A DNA stretch of 58,826 nt from an uncultured Clostridia bacterium (GTDB taxonomy: Bacteria > Bacillota > Clostridia > Christensenellales > Aristaeellaceae). Location: NCBI GenBank assembly GCA_947166705.1, contig CAMVFE010000010.1:1-58826 (forward strand), read 5' to 3'. The notes under the pieces were generated by a model. That model searched no databases and was not told the origin of the DNA. It was given only the letters and a program-made list of their open reading frames with translations. The position numbers and the translations under genes are program-made. Positions 1 through 8,331 of this stretch are shown in pieces. Numbering within the stretch: the first letter of the stretch is position 1; the number at the start of each line of letters is the position of its first letter.

Positions 1-2
1 TT

Positions 3-695
3 CTGATTCAGCATACGGAATCCGAGCATCACGTGAATCACCATATCGGGGCCCAGTATGAGTGGAATCTGACAGCACGGGGCAGGGAGCAGGCTTTTCG
101 GATCGGCAAATGGCTGAAGCGTGAAGGATGCGACCAGACCTGGTCCATGTTTGTATCTCCGCAGATTCGGGCCCGGCAGACCGCAGAAGAGATTAACCGA
201 AGCCTCGGTATCTCACCGGTTATTCGGGAAGAACTGCGGGAAGTAAATGCCGGAATGGGAAACGGCAAAACAAGGGAGTGGTATCGGACGAATGCGGCGC
301 CCAGGGGTGCAGTTTTTGATCCGGACCATCGGGATTTTCCGGACGCGGAATCGGATCGTGAACTGTGGAATCGGGTTTTGCCTTTCTTTCGGGACATGAT
401 CTCATCTTCTGCAGATCGGGTCATTGTTGTATCCCACGGAACAACGATCAGTTTTCTTCAGTCCATGATGGCCGGTCAGTCCGTGGAGGATCGGGGACGC
501 TTCCGCCTGAATGGAAGCAGCGGTTCTATCTCCCGTTATACAGTGGAAGACAGCGGCCGGGTCACAGCGATGTATCTCAATGCCCACGCAGACTACATCT
601 ACCGCCTGAAGGAGCCTGTCCGGCGGGACGCGCCGGAGGCCGCCGTGCGCCTCGCCGTCCGGCGCCGCCCGCTCTTTGGCTGCCGGACGGACTGA
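3..695 (+). CDS. Histidine phosphatase superfamily protein, 5'-truncated by the window edge
   Basis: The frame is open from the first bases, so the gene begins outside the window; a GTG at 33 is internal. The first visible residues, LIQHTESEHHVN, match the N-terminal phosphohistidine loop of this family, with QHT replacing the common RHG and the catalytic His kept. A second catalytic His lies in VVSHGTT near codon 144, and FVSPQIRARQTAE matches the family's substrate-arginine region. Members hydrolyse or transfer phosphate through a phosphohistidine. The substrate cannot be told. The C-terminal 25 residues are Arg/Ala-rich and unlike the family core, so the tail may be altered. The family call is firm, the function open. 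Confidence 0.85.
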   Translation: MIQHTESEHHVNHHIGAQYEWNLTARGREQAFRIGKWLKREGCDQTWSMFVSPQIRARQTAEEINRSLGISPVIREELREVNAGMGNGKTREWYRTNAAPRGAVFDPDHRDFPDAESDRELWNRVLPFFRDMISSSADRVIVVSHGTTISFLQSMMAGQSVEDRGRFRLNGSSGSISRYTVEDSGRVTAMYLNAHADYIYRLKEPVRRDAPEAAVRLAVRRRPLFGCRTD

Positions 696-842
696 GCCGT
701 CTTGTTCCATATCAATTTGTGAAAAGTGAATAACTTCCATCCTGGCCAACATACATCTTGTCACCGTGAAGAGAAAATATTACAATAAAATGGGCTTGGT
801 TACTTACCCGATCATTTTTCGCGAAGGGGTTGACCTGGATGA

Positions 843-1106
843 AGCGCTACGCCCGGCAGACAGGCAGCATGGCTGCTGGGCTGGCTGCCCATCGCCGCCA
901 ACCTTGAATACTCCGTCGCCGTGTTCCGGCTGAAGGATAACGAGCGAGCCCTGAAGATGAGCTTCATCGTCAACATGGTGATGTACGCCGCTTTCAGCGC
1001 GGCGATCATGAACTATGTGGGCGCAGTCTCGTGCAGCGTCATCGCGGTGACCACTGCCTCCTCCCTGCTCAGAAAAGAGAAGGAAACTGAAAAGCAGGCG
1101 AAATGA
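843..1106 (+). pseudogene. C-terminal remnant of a YgjV-like inner-membrane protein
   Basis: After an in-frame TGA at 840-842 the frame is open to 1106. It encodes a C-terminal half that looks like the YgjV family: GWLPIAANLEYSVAVF, a RLKDNERALK loop, then two hydrophobic segments and a charged tail (RKEKETEKQAK). Intact members are roughly twice as long. No ATG with a ribosome site precedes this frame (only a GTG at 921), and the N-terminal half is not recognisable upstream, although other frames across 790-880 carry some similar-looking residues. I read it as a decayed gene, truncated or frameshifted. The alternative is a 61-aa membrane protein from the GTG at 921. Confidence 0.55.
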
Positions 1107-1214
1107 AAGCGCCGGGGCAGGAGAAAAGAGATGAACCGGACGCGGCAGATTAGACACCGCATCTGCCGCTGTGATACAATGGCCGAAAGCACAGAAGGCC
1201 CGCTCCTGTGAGGA

Positions 1215-1313
1215 TTGGATGAGGCCTTCTGCGAAAGGAAATACAATTCCGATTTTGCCCGGGAGATGTCCCGCTCCGTAAGCCTGTACCTGCGGGATTT
1301 TGATCAGGAATAA
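1215..1313 (+). other. Short open frame of uncertain status (32 codons)
   Basis: A TTG at 1215 follows GTGAGGA and opens a 32-codon frame ending DFDQE-stop, rich in charged residues (FAREMSRSV). It could be the tail of a decayed gene like its neighbour at 843-1106, or chance. I recognise no family. The rest of 1107-1355 shows no gene, RNA or clear promoter to me. Confidence 0.2.
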
Positions 1314-1355
1314 AGAAGGAACGGCAGAATGACCAGTGAAAAGGAGACAGGAAGA

Positions 1356-1787
1356 ATGAAAAAACGGACAGGAATTGCGGCTCTGATTCTCAGCATCGCG
1401 GCGCTCGCGGCGGCGGTGGCGGCGCTCATCATCGTCAGCAGACCGGCGGAACAGCAGGATCCGGCGCCGGACGTGCAGTATGTGATGTACGTGGGAACCA
1501 ACGACAAGGATACGAACCAGCCGGTGCTCCCTCCGGAGGAGGCGAAAGCGAAGGCCCGGGAGATTCTGATCCGGCATCTCGGAGGCTACACGATACAGGA
1601 AGCCGACGGCGGCTGGGCCGACGGCGGGACGCTGTATACGGAATACACGATGGTGATTTACATGAGCGATACCGACACGGAAAAGGTACATGCCGTGGCC
1701 GATGAAATGATCAGCGCTTTCAATCAGAGCTCGGTGCTTATCCAGACTAACCGGACGCTGACCGAATTCTATTCCGGCGGGAACTGA
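1356..1787 (+). CDS. Small membrane-anchored protein, DUF3574-like
   Basis: The product is about 143 aa. The start chosen is the ATG at 1356 (MKKRTG), which has AGGAGACAGGAAGA in front; an ATG nine codons earlier (1329) also has a plausible site. Residues 5-30 form one hydrophobic segment rich in Ala (AALILSIAALAAAVAALIIV), an uncleaved anchor or signal. The soluble part starts YVMYVGTNDKD, continues through GGYTIQEADGGW and ends with a FNQSSVLIQT strand. That order resembles the DUF3574 fold, which I recall only from its pattern. The role is unknown. It is preceded by degraded genes and followed after 114 bp by a glycoside hydrolase, so no operon partner is evident. Confidence 0.6.
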   Translation: MKKRTGIAALILSIAALAAAVAALIIVSRPAEQQDPAPDVQYVMYVGTNDKDTNQPVLPPEEAKAKAREILIRHLGGYTIQEADGGWADGGTLYTEYTMVIYMSDTDTEKVHAVADEMISAFNQSSVLIQTNRTLTEFYSGGN

Positions 1788-1901
1788 GCGCTGCCGGCGG
1801 ATGCATGGCGGGATTCCTGAGCCTGCGCGCATCGCGGCCGAAGACTGCGGCGCCGGCCGGAAAGGACGGCGCCATGCTTCAGAGGACGGAGGAGGACCCG
1901 G

Positions 1902-3464
1902 ATGAAGCAGTATGAGATGTTTGAGCTTGTTTATGCCGGCCCGGAGCTTTCGGACAGCTGGGCGCAGATTGACCTGACGGCTGAGTTTTCCTGCGGGAAT
2001 GAGCGGAAAACCGTCAGGGGCTTCTATGACGGCGAAGGGCGGTATATCGTTCGCTTCCTGCCGGAGCGCACGGGGGAGTGGCGCTGGAAAATCCGCGGCG
2101 CGGTCAGCGCGGAGGGGACGGAGACCTGCGAACCGGCGGAAAACCGGCATGGGCCGGTGAGGGCGGCGGAGACGCATTTTGAATACCGGGACGGCACGCT
2201 GTTCATGCCCTTCGGCACCACCGTGTACGCGCTGGCGCACCAGGATGACGCACTGGTGGAGCAGACCCTGCAGAGCCTCCGGGAATCGCCCTTCAACAAG
2301 GTGCGGATGTGCGTCTTTCCCAAGCATTATGATTACAACCATAACGAACCGCCCTTTTACGCTTTTGAGAAAAAAACCGACGGAAGCTGGGACGTAAACC
2401 GGCCGTGCATCGCCTTCTGGCACCGGTTTGAACGCATCCTGGCGCGCATCTGGGCGGCGGGAATCCAGACGGATCTCATTCTGTTTCATCCTTATGACCG
2501 GTGGGGCTTTTCCAAAATGCCCCAGGCGGACAACCTGATCTACCTGGACTATCTGCTGCGCCGGCTGGCCGCGTTCCCGGACGTCTGGTGGAGCCTGGCG
2601 AACGAATATGACCTGAACATGGATGCGAAAAGCCTTGCCGACTGGGAGGAAATCGAGGAATATACCGCGGCCGGCGATCCCTTCCATCACCTGCTGTCCA
2701 ACCATAACTGCATGTGCTTCTGGGATGCCTCCCGGCCGAATGTGACCCACGCGAGCCTGCAGACCAAGGGCTTCTCCGAGATTCCCCGATGGATCCGGAC
2801 CTACCGGAAGCCCGTCGTGATTGACGAATGCTGCTACGAGGGCAACCTTCCTCATTTCTGGGGCAGCATCAGCGGGAAAGAGATGGCCCGCCGCTTCTGG
2901 CGCTGCTGCGCTTCCGGCGCATACTGCACCCACGGGGAAACCTTCCTTTCGGAGGATGAGATTCTCTGGTGGGCCAGGGGCGGCAGGCTGAAGGGAGAGA
3001 GCCCGAAACGCATCGCCTTCCTGCGGCAGGTTATGGAGAGCCTTCCGGGACCGCTGACGCCCCGGGAAGGCGGCTTCCTGGACCTGGCGAGGGCGGAGGG
3101 GCCGGTGAATTCCGAGGCGCTGCCTCCGGAGATGCGCGGTTTTTTCAGGATGTTCTCGGAGAGCGTCCACAGGATGACCGAGCAGGACCGGACGGCGCAC
3201 CTGGGCGGGGAACAGACCTGGGAGGGCCATTTCGGCGAGGAGGCGTACCTGACTTATTTCGACCTGCAGTGCTACGGCGAACAGACGCTGCATCTGCCCG
3301 AAGGCAAGGTTTACAGGGCCGAACTGATCGATGCCTGGAATATGACCCGCGAAACCATCGCGGAAGGCATCAGCGGGGAAACCACGCTGAAGCTGCCGGG
3401 GCGGGACAATCTGGCCCTGCTGGTCACCCGGATTCCGGCCGCTTCGGAAGCGGCTGAGGGGTGA
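1902..3464 (+). CDS. DUF5060/DUF5605-type glycoside hydrolase, cytoplasmic
   Basis: The product is 520 aa with no signal peptide, so it probably acts inside the cell on imported oligosaccharides. An N-terminal beta domain (about 1-90, with FYDGEGRYIVRFLPERTGEW) matches DUF5060. A TIM barrel follows (about 95-370). The likely acid/base Glu is E235 in WWSLANEYD and the likely nucleophile is E309 in VVIDECCYEG, at the ends of barrel strands 4 and 7 as in clan GH-A. The C-terminal beta region resembles DUF5605. GGAGGAGGACCCGG precedes the ATG. The GH2 gene at 3526 follows after 61 bp on the same strand, so the two are probably co-transcribed. The substrate is not deducible. Confidence 0.8.
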   Translation: MKQYEMFELVYAGPELSDSWAQIDLTAEFSCGNERKTVRGFYDGEGRYIVRFLPERTGEWRWKIRGAVSAEGTETCEPAENRHGPVRAAETHFEYRDGTLFMPFGTTVYALAHQDDALVEQTLQSLRESPFNKVRMCVFPKHYDYNHNEPPFYAFEKKTDGSWDVNRPCIAFWHRFERILARIWAAGIQTDLILFHPYDRWGFSKMPQADNLIYLDYLLRRLAAFPDVWWSLANEYDLNMDAKSLADWEEIEEYTAAGDPFHHLLSNHNCMCFWDASRPNVTHASLQTKGFSEIPRWIRTYRKPVVIDECCYEGNLPHFWGSISGKEMARRFWRCCASGAYCTHGETFLSEDEILWWARGGRLKGESPKRIAFLRQVMESLPGPLTPREGGFLDLARAEGPVNSEALPPEMRGFFRMFSESVHRMTEQDRTAHLGGEQTWEGHFGEEAYLTYFDLQCYGEQTLHLPEGKVYRAELIDAWNMTRETIAEGISGETTLKLPGRDNLALLVTRIPAASEAAEG

Positions 3465-3525
3465 AGCGGGGGACGCCTTTGAAAAAGGAAACGCCAAAGG
3501 AAAAAACAAAAAGGAGAACGTGACA

Positions 3526-6033
3526 ATGCGGAGCATGAAGATTAACCAGGGATGGGATTTCGCCCTGGGACCCATCGATCTCAGTAAACGGACGCAGGGA
3601 ATCTGGGGAGACCGGAAGGTGAACCTGCCCCATGATTACATGATCGAAAGCGACGTGTTTCCGGAGGCGGTGTCCGGCGGGGCCAGCGGATACTATAATG
3701 CCGGTACGGCCCACTACGCCAGGGAGATCGAGATTCCCGAAGCCTGGGGGAAGGACAGGATCGCCCTGCGGCTGGACGGAGCCATGATGAACGCCACGGT
3801 CGAAGTGAACGGCAATCTGGCCTGCCTCCAGCACTACGGCTACGCGCCCTTTGAGACGGACATCACCCGCCTGGTCTATCCCGGACAGAAGAACCGGATC
3901 GCCGTCACCGTGAATCCCAGCATGCAGCCCAATTCACGCTGGTACTCCGGCGCCGGCATGTTCCGGGGCGTGGAGCTGGTGCACACGCCCGCGCTGCACA
4001 TCGCCTTCGGCGGACTGTCCGGCTATACGAGGAAGATCGAATACGCTGCGGACGGTACCCCCGAAACCGCCTACCTGCAGGTGTCGGCAGAAATCCGGAA
4101 TGAGCTGGCGGAAAGCCGTATGGCCGAGGTGACCTTCGCGCTGACGGACGAGAAAACCGGCGAAACCGTCAGGACCAGCAAAGCGATGGCGCAGGTGAAC
4201 CCGCTGTCCTCCGCCACGGCGTACATGACCCTGACGGTTGACGCGCCCCGGCTATGGGATGACAGGCATCCTTATCTTTACCGCCTGCAGGCGGCCGTGA
4301 AGGACGCCGGCACCTTCAAAACCCATCTGATTCCAGCGGATCAGCCCACCGAGGATACCGAGAGCGTGCTGTTCGGCATCCGTACGATCGAAGCGGACGT
4401 GAAGCACGGTCTGCGGATCAACGGAAAGGAAGTCAAGCTCCGGGGCGGCTGCCTCCACCATGACAACGGGCCCATCGGCGCCGTGACGGTGTATGACGCC
4501 GAAGCCCGGAAGGTGAAGAAGCTCAAGGAAGTGGGCTTCAATGCCATCCGGACCACCCACAATCCGCCCTCCTCCGCCCTGATCGAGGCCTGCGACCGGC
4601 TGGGAATGTATGTGTTTGACGAGGCCTTCGACGCCTGGGGCATGGGAAAGCAGCCCGGGGATTACAACCAGTACTTCGCCACCGACTGGCAGAAGGACCT
4701 GACCGCCTTTGTCAGGCGGGACAGGTGCCACCCCTGCGTGGTTATCTGGTCCACCGGCAACGAAATTACGGAGCGCGGAGGCCTGAACGACGGCTACATT
4801 CTGGCCGCCAGGCTGGCGGAAACCATCCGCGCGCTCGATCCCAGCCGGCCCGTTTCCAACGGGATCTGCTCCTTCTGGAACGGGCTGGACGACATCACCC
4901 AGCAGGAGCAGATGCGCAGATGGAAGGAACAGCCGCAGAGCGGGATCCTGCAGAACGCGGATATCGGCGGGGAGGCGGACCTGCTCTGGGAGCAGTATAC
5001 CGAAGGCTTTACCAACGGGCTGGACGTGGTGGGCTACAACTACATGGAAAACAAATATGAGCAGGACCACCGGATGTTCCCGGAGCGGGTGATCCTGGGC
5101 AGCGAGAATTTCCCGAAGGAAATCGGCATGCACTGGCCGATGATCGAAAAGACCCCGTGGGTGATCGGCGATTTCACCTGGACGGCCTGGGATTATATCG
5201 GCGAGGCGGGCATCGGCAAGGCCACCTTCTATGAGCCCGGCGATCCCAACATCGGGAATCCCTGGGGCGCGCCCTCTCCCTTCCCCTGGCGCACGGCCAA
5301 CGACGCGGACATTGACATTACCGGCGCCATCCGGCCGCAGGGCGTGTACCGCCGCATCGTGTGGGGCAGCCGGGAAACAGGGCTGTTCTCCTATGACCCT
5401 GCCGTGACCGGCAAGGTGGAAACGCTTTCCAACTGGGGCTTCCCCGGCGTATGGCCGCGCTGGAACTGGGCGGGCAGGGAAGGATGCCCCGTGGATATCG
5501 CCGTGTTCAGCAGCGCGGAGGAAACGGAGCTGATCGTCAACGGGCGGAGCCTGGGCCGCAGGAAGGCCGGCGAGGCCCTGGTCCAGGATATGCCCCTGAC
5601 ATTTCTGTTCCACGCGGAATATCAGCCCGGCACGGTGGAGGCGGTCAGCTATACGGGAGGGAAGGAAGTATCCCGCACCGTGCTGAAAACCGCCGGCAGG
5701 CCCGCCGCGATCCGCCTGACCGCGGAAACGGAGGGCATGAAGGCGGACGGCGAATCCCTGTGCTATGTGAACGCGGAAGTGATCGACGAAAGCGGAATGA
5801 CGGTGCCCGACGCGGACATCCTGATGAAGGCGGAAGCCACAGGCGCCGCGGAACTGCTGGGCTTTGGCAGCGGGAACCCGGTGACGGCGGAAAACTACAG
5901 CACGGGCTGCTTCACGGCATACCAGGGAAAAACGCTCGCCGTGCTGCGGGCGGGGTATGAGCCGGGCAAAGCCGGGCTGAAGGTCTCGGCGGAGGGGCTT
6001 GGAGCCGCGGAAATCAGCCTGGATGTCAAATAA
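3526..6033 (+). CDS. Glycoside hydrolase family 2 protein (beta-galactosidase-like)
   Basis: The product is about 835 aa. The ATG at 3526 is preferred over a GTG at 3520 because AAGGAG ends 9 nt before it. The order is an N-terminal sugar-binding domain (GYYNAGTAHYAREIE...), an Ig-like domain, the TIM barrel (RGGCLHHDNG, AIRTTHNPPS), then DUF4982-like and further beta domains. The acid/base is E413 in STGNEIT and the nucleophile E527 in LGSENFP. No signal peptide is visible. With its neighbour it should remove terminal beta-linked sugars from imported glycans. Beta-galactosidase is the usual activity of this architecture, but beta-glucuronidase or another exo-activity is possible. Confidence 0.88.
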   Translation: MRSMKINQGWDFALGPIDLSKRTQGIWGDRKVNLPHDYMIESDVFPEAVSGGASGYYNAGTAHYAREIEIPEAWGKDRIALRLDGAMMNATVEVNGNLACLQHYGYAPFETDITRLVYPGQKNRIAVTVNPSMQPNSRWYSGAGMFRGVELVHTPALHIAFGGLSGYTRKIEYAADGTPETAYLQVSAEIRNELAESRMAEVTFALTDEKTGETVRTSKAMAQVNPLSSATAYMTLTVDAPRLWDDRHPYLYRLQAAVKDAGTFKTHLIPADQPTEDTESVLFGIRTIEADVKHGLRINGKEVKLRGGCLHHDNGPIGAVTVYDAEARKVKKLKEVGFNAIRTTHNPPSSALIEACDRLGMYVFDEAFDAWGMGKQPGDYNQYFATDWQKDLTAFVRRDRCHPCVVIWSTGNEITERGGLNDGYILAARLAETIRALDPSRPVSNGICSFWNGLDDITQQEQMRRWKEQPQSGILQNADIGGEADLLWEQYTEGFTNGLDVVGYNYMENKYEQDHRMFPERVILGSENFPKEIGMHWPMIEKTPWVIGDFTWTAWDYIGEAGIGKATFYEPGDPNIGNPWGAPSPFPWRTANDADIDITGAIRPQGVYRRIVWGSRETGLFSYDPAVTGKVETLSNWGFPGVWPRWNWAGREGCPVDIAVFSSAEETELIVNGRSLGRRKAGEALVQDMPLTFLFHAEYQPGTVEAVSYTGGKEVSRTVLKTAGRPAAIRLTAETEGMKADGESLCYVNAEVIDESGMTVPDADILMKAEATGAAELLGFGSGNPVTAENYSTGCFTAYQGKTLAVLRAGYEPGKAGLKVSAEGLGAAEISLDVK

Positions 6034-6136
6034 TCACCGATACGGCAGGACTGCCGGGCGGGACGGCCTCCGCATGCCGGGGGCCGTTTGCGCAGGCCGC
6101 GCTGCCGGCCATTCTTTCCGGACCGGAGGACAGAAG

Positions 6137-6775
6137 ATGTGCGGAAGGTATTATATTGAGGATTCTCCTGAGCTTCAGCCCCTGGCCGAAGCCATGAACC
6201 GTTCCCCGCTGGCGGACATATTCAGGCAGACCACGGCGGTCCTCTCGCAGGGTGAAATCAGCCCCGGAGCCGCGGCGCCCGTGATTGCGCTGAACCGGAG
6301 CGGCAGAAGGACGGTTTTTCCGATGAAATGGGGCTTCGGCGGAAAACCGCTGCTGATCAATGCGCGGACAGAGACGGCCGCGTTCAGGCCGGCTTTCAGG
6401 GATTCCTGGAGGAGCCGCCGGTGCGTGGTTCCCGCATCCTGGTATTTCGAATGGGAACACTTCCGCACGGCCGACGGAAAAAGAAGGACGGGCGGAAAAT
6501 ATAAGCTGCGGCCGATGGAGGATTCCCAGGCCTGGCTGTGCGGCCTGTACAGGATGGAGGAGGGGCTGCCCCATTTTGTGATTCTTACGAGGGAACCGGG
6601 AGAAGGCATCCGCTTCATTCATGACCGGATGCCGCTGATGCTTCCGGAGAGGCGCATCGACGAATGGATCAGCCCGGAAGCCGATCCGGTGGCGCTCATG
6701 CGGGAAGCCCGGACGGATATCCTCTTCGAACGGGTCAGCGCGAAGGAGCCTGCGGAAGGGACGGAGCGGAGATGA
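6137..6775 (+). CDS. SOS response-associated peptidase (YedK/HMCES family)
   Basis: The product is 212 aa and starts MCGRYYIE, the family hallmark: after Met removal Cys2 becomes the N-terminal nucleophile that links covalently to abasic sites in single-stranded DNA. GGAGGACAGAAG precedes the ATG at 6137, and no upstream start would leave Cys at position 2. Other family marks are KWGFGGKPLLINARTET, SWYFEWEH with the active-site Glu, and IHDRMPLML with the catalytic His. It is a cytoplasmic shield for DNA damage. It lies 103 bp after the GH2 gene and is probably unrelated to it. A short frame at 6772-6882 behind it is not convincing as a gene. Confidence 0.93.
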   Translation: MCGRYYIEDSPELQPLAEAMNRSPLADIFRQTTAVLSQGEISPGAAAPVIALNRSGRRTVFPMKWGFGGKPLLINARTETAAFRPAFRDSWRSRRCVVPASWYFEWEHFRTADGKRRTGGKYKLRPMEDSQAWLCGLYRMEEGLPHFVILTREPGEGIRFIHDRMPLMLPERRIDEWISPEADPVALMREARTDILFERVSAKEPAEGTERR

Positions 6776-6878
6776 AGATCAGCCGCTCCGCCGTCCGGGG
6801 AGGAGCGCCGGGAGGACTGAAAGGCAGAAAACCGGAACGATCAGGAACGCCGGAAGGCGTGAAAGGCGGGAACAGGAA

Positions 6879-7640
6879 ATGAAGGGAACCATACTGGAAC
6901 AGCTGTCATCGGGCCCGGTTTATCTGATCTGCGGCGCGATTATCCTCTTCGTGGGGGTCGTGTGCGCGGTGTTTATGGTGCGGGCATGGAAAGCGGGAAT
7001 CGCCATCGGCATGGACCGGGCCAGGATGAAAAGGGCGGTTACGGCGTCCGCGTCCTTTTCCGTCCTGCCGAGCGTGGGCATTCTGCTGGGCGTTATCGCG
7101 CTGAGCGGATCCCTGGGCGTTCCCTGGCCGTGGCTTCGGCTGAGCGTGATCGGAGCGCTCCATTACGAGACCCAGGTTGCGGCCGCGGCCGCGGAAGCCG
7201 CGGGGCTTCCGGAGCTGAGCGGGAGCGCCATGACGGCGCAGGCGTTCTCAACCATCGCGCTGCTGATGAGCGCGTGCATCATGTGGGGCATGATCCTTTC
7301 CACCCTTTTCAACCGGCGGTACCTGCACCGGCTTCACGGGCAGGGCGACAGAAAGGCGGGGGAGAAGAAGGGCGGATTCGGAGACGCGGCCATGAGCGCC
7401 ATGTTTATCGGCATGGTCAGCGCATACCTGGGCAGCTACCTTGGGGATTTCGTTTCCGGGAAGGGAAGGTTTGCCTTCCGGGGCAGCTGGACGCCCCTGG
7501 CCGCGGCAGCGGCCTCGGCGCTTGCCATGGCGTGCTTCACATGGCTGAGCGAGAAAAAGGGCATGAAGTGGCTGGATAATTTCTCCATTGCGGCGAGCAT
7601 GCTGGCCGGCATGGCCGCGGCGGTTGCCATCGGGAGGTAA
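6879..7640 (+). CDS. DUF5058-type multi-pass membrane protein
   Basis: The product is 253 aa with six to seven hydrophobic segments: about 13-35, 58-80, an Ala-rich stretch near 100-115, 125-145, 165-190, 205-222 and 232-252. A KKG/RKAGEKKGG cytoplasmic loop lies near 152-165. Features of the DUF5058 family as I know it are MVRAWKAGIAIGMD and SASFSVLPSVGILLGV. The partner gene starts 5 nt after its stop, with the ribosome site overlapping this gene's end, and an M20 peptidase overlaps the partner. This suggests a two-subunit carrier feeding a peptide or amide to the peptidase. That role is inference only. Confidence 0.75.
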   Translation: MKGTILEQLSSGPVYLICGAIILFVGVVCAVFMVRAWKAGIAIGMDRARMKRAVTASASFSVLPSVGILLGVIALSGSLGVPWPWLRLSVIGALHYETQVAAAAAEAAGLPELSGSAMTAQAFSTIALLMSACIMWGMILSTLFNRRYLHRLHGQGDRKAGEKKGGFGDAAMSAMFIGMVSAYLGSYLGDFVSGKGRFAFRGSWTPLAAAAASALAMACFTWLSEKKGMKWLDNFSIAASMLAGMAAAVAIGR

Positions 7641-7644
7641 TAGC

Positions 7645-8331
7645 ATGGAAAAGCGGGAAGAATATCTGGAACGTTATATGAGGAATACCCACCGGCTGGG
7701 ACGGGCGGCCAGCCTGGCGACGCTGGCCATGCTGCTGGGCGCGCCGTTTCTGATCGGTACGGTGCTCGGCGCCGGGCCGGATCTCGGTGCGGCAGCGAGG
7801 GGCTTCCTTTCGGCCGGACTGGTCTGGACCGTATCCAGCGTCGTGGAATTCCTCGTCTATACACCGATGCTCGGCGCGGGCGGAAGCTATCTGGCTTTCA
7901 TCACCGGAAACCTGATCAACATGAAGATTCCCTGCGCGATCAACGCGAAGGACATGGTGGGCGCAAAGTCCGGCACCCGGGAGAATGAGATCATCTCCAC
8001 GCTGTCCATTGCGACCTCGAGCCTGGTGACGATCGCGGTGCTGGCGGCGGGCGTGGCGCTGCTGACGCCGCTGCGCCCCGTGCTGCAGAGCGAGGTGCTG
8101 GCGCCGGCCTTTGCCAACGTGGTTCCGGCGCTGTTCGGCGCCATGGGATACAGGTATTACCGGCAGAACATCCGCCTCGCCGCGGTGCCGCTGATCATTA
8201 TGAGCCTGCTGTTCATCCTGATGCCCGGCCTGACCGGAAGCACCAGCATGATGATTATTCCCAGCGGCGCCATCGCCATCGCGCTGGCTTGGATGGAATA
8301 CCGGAAGCATCAGAAGGAGGGAAGGGCATGA
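7645..8331 (+). CDS. Multi-pass membrane protein, partner of the DUF5058-type protein
   Basis: The product is 228 aa from the ATG at 7645, with GGGAGG placed across the previous gene's last codons. Hydrophobic segments lie near 22-45, 57-80, 108-140, 150-165 and 175-215. A polar stretch between the second and third holds conserved-looking GNLINMKIPCAINAKDM followed by SGTRENEII, an unusual loop for a plain channel. Its stop overlaps the next start (ATGA), so translation of the M20 peptidase is coupled. I recognise no characterised family, only the recurring pairing with DUF5058 proteins. A transporter subunit is the best guess. Confidence 0.6.
   Translation: MEKREEYLERYMRNTHRLGRAASLATLAMLLGAPFLIGTVLGAGPDLGAAARGFLSAGLVWTVSSVVEFLVYTPMLGAGGSYLAFITGNLINMKIPCAINAKDMVGAKSGTRENEIISTLSIATSSLVTIAVLAAGVALLTPLRPVLQSEVLAPAFANVVPALFGAMGYRYYRQNIRLAAVPLIIMSLLFILMPGLTGSTSMMIIPSGAIAIALAWMEYRKHQKEGRA

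Noticed and set aside
804-3575. A 923-codon minus-strand frame opposite the DUF5060-type gene
   Set aside because: GC-rich codon bias keeps antisense frames open. It has no family likeness, while the plus-strand enzyme shows domains and catalytic residues.
6772-6882. Short frame between the YedK-type gene and the DUF5058-type gene
   Set aside because: Low-complexity Gly/Arg/Lys composition, no family likeness, and it covers the ribosome site of the next gene.
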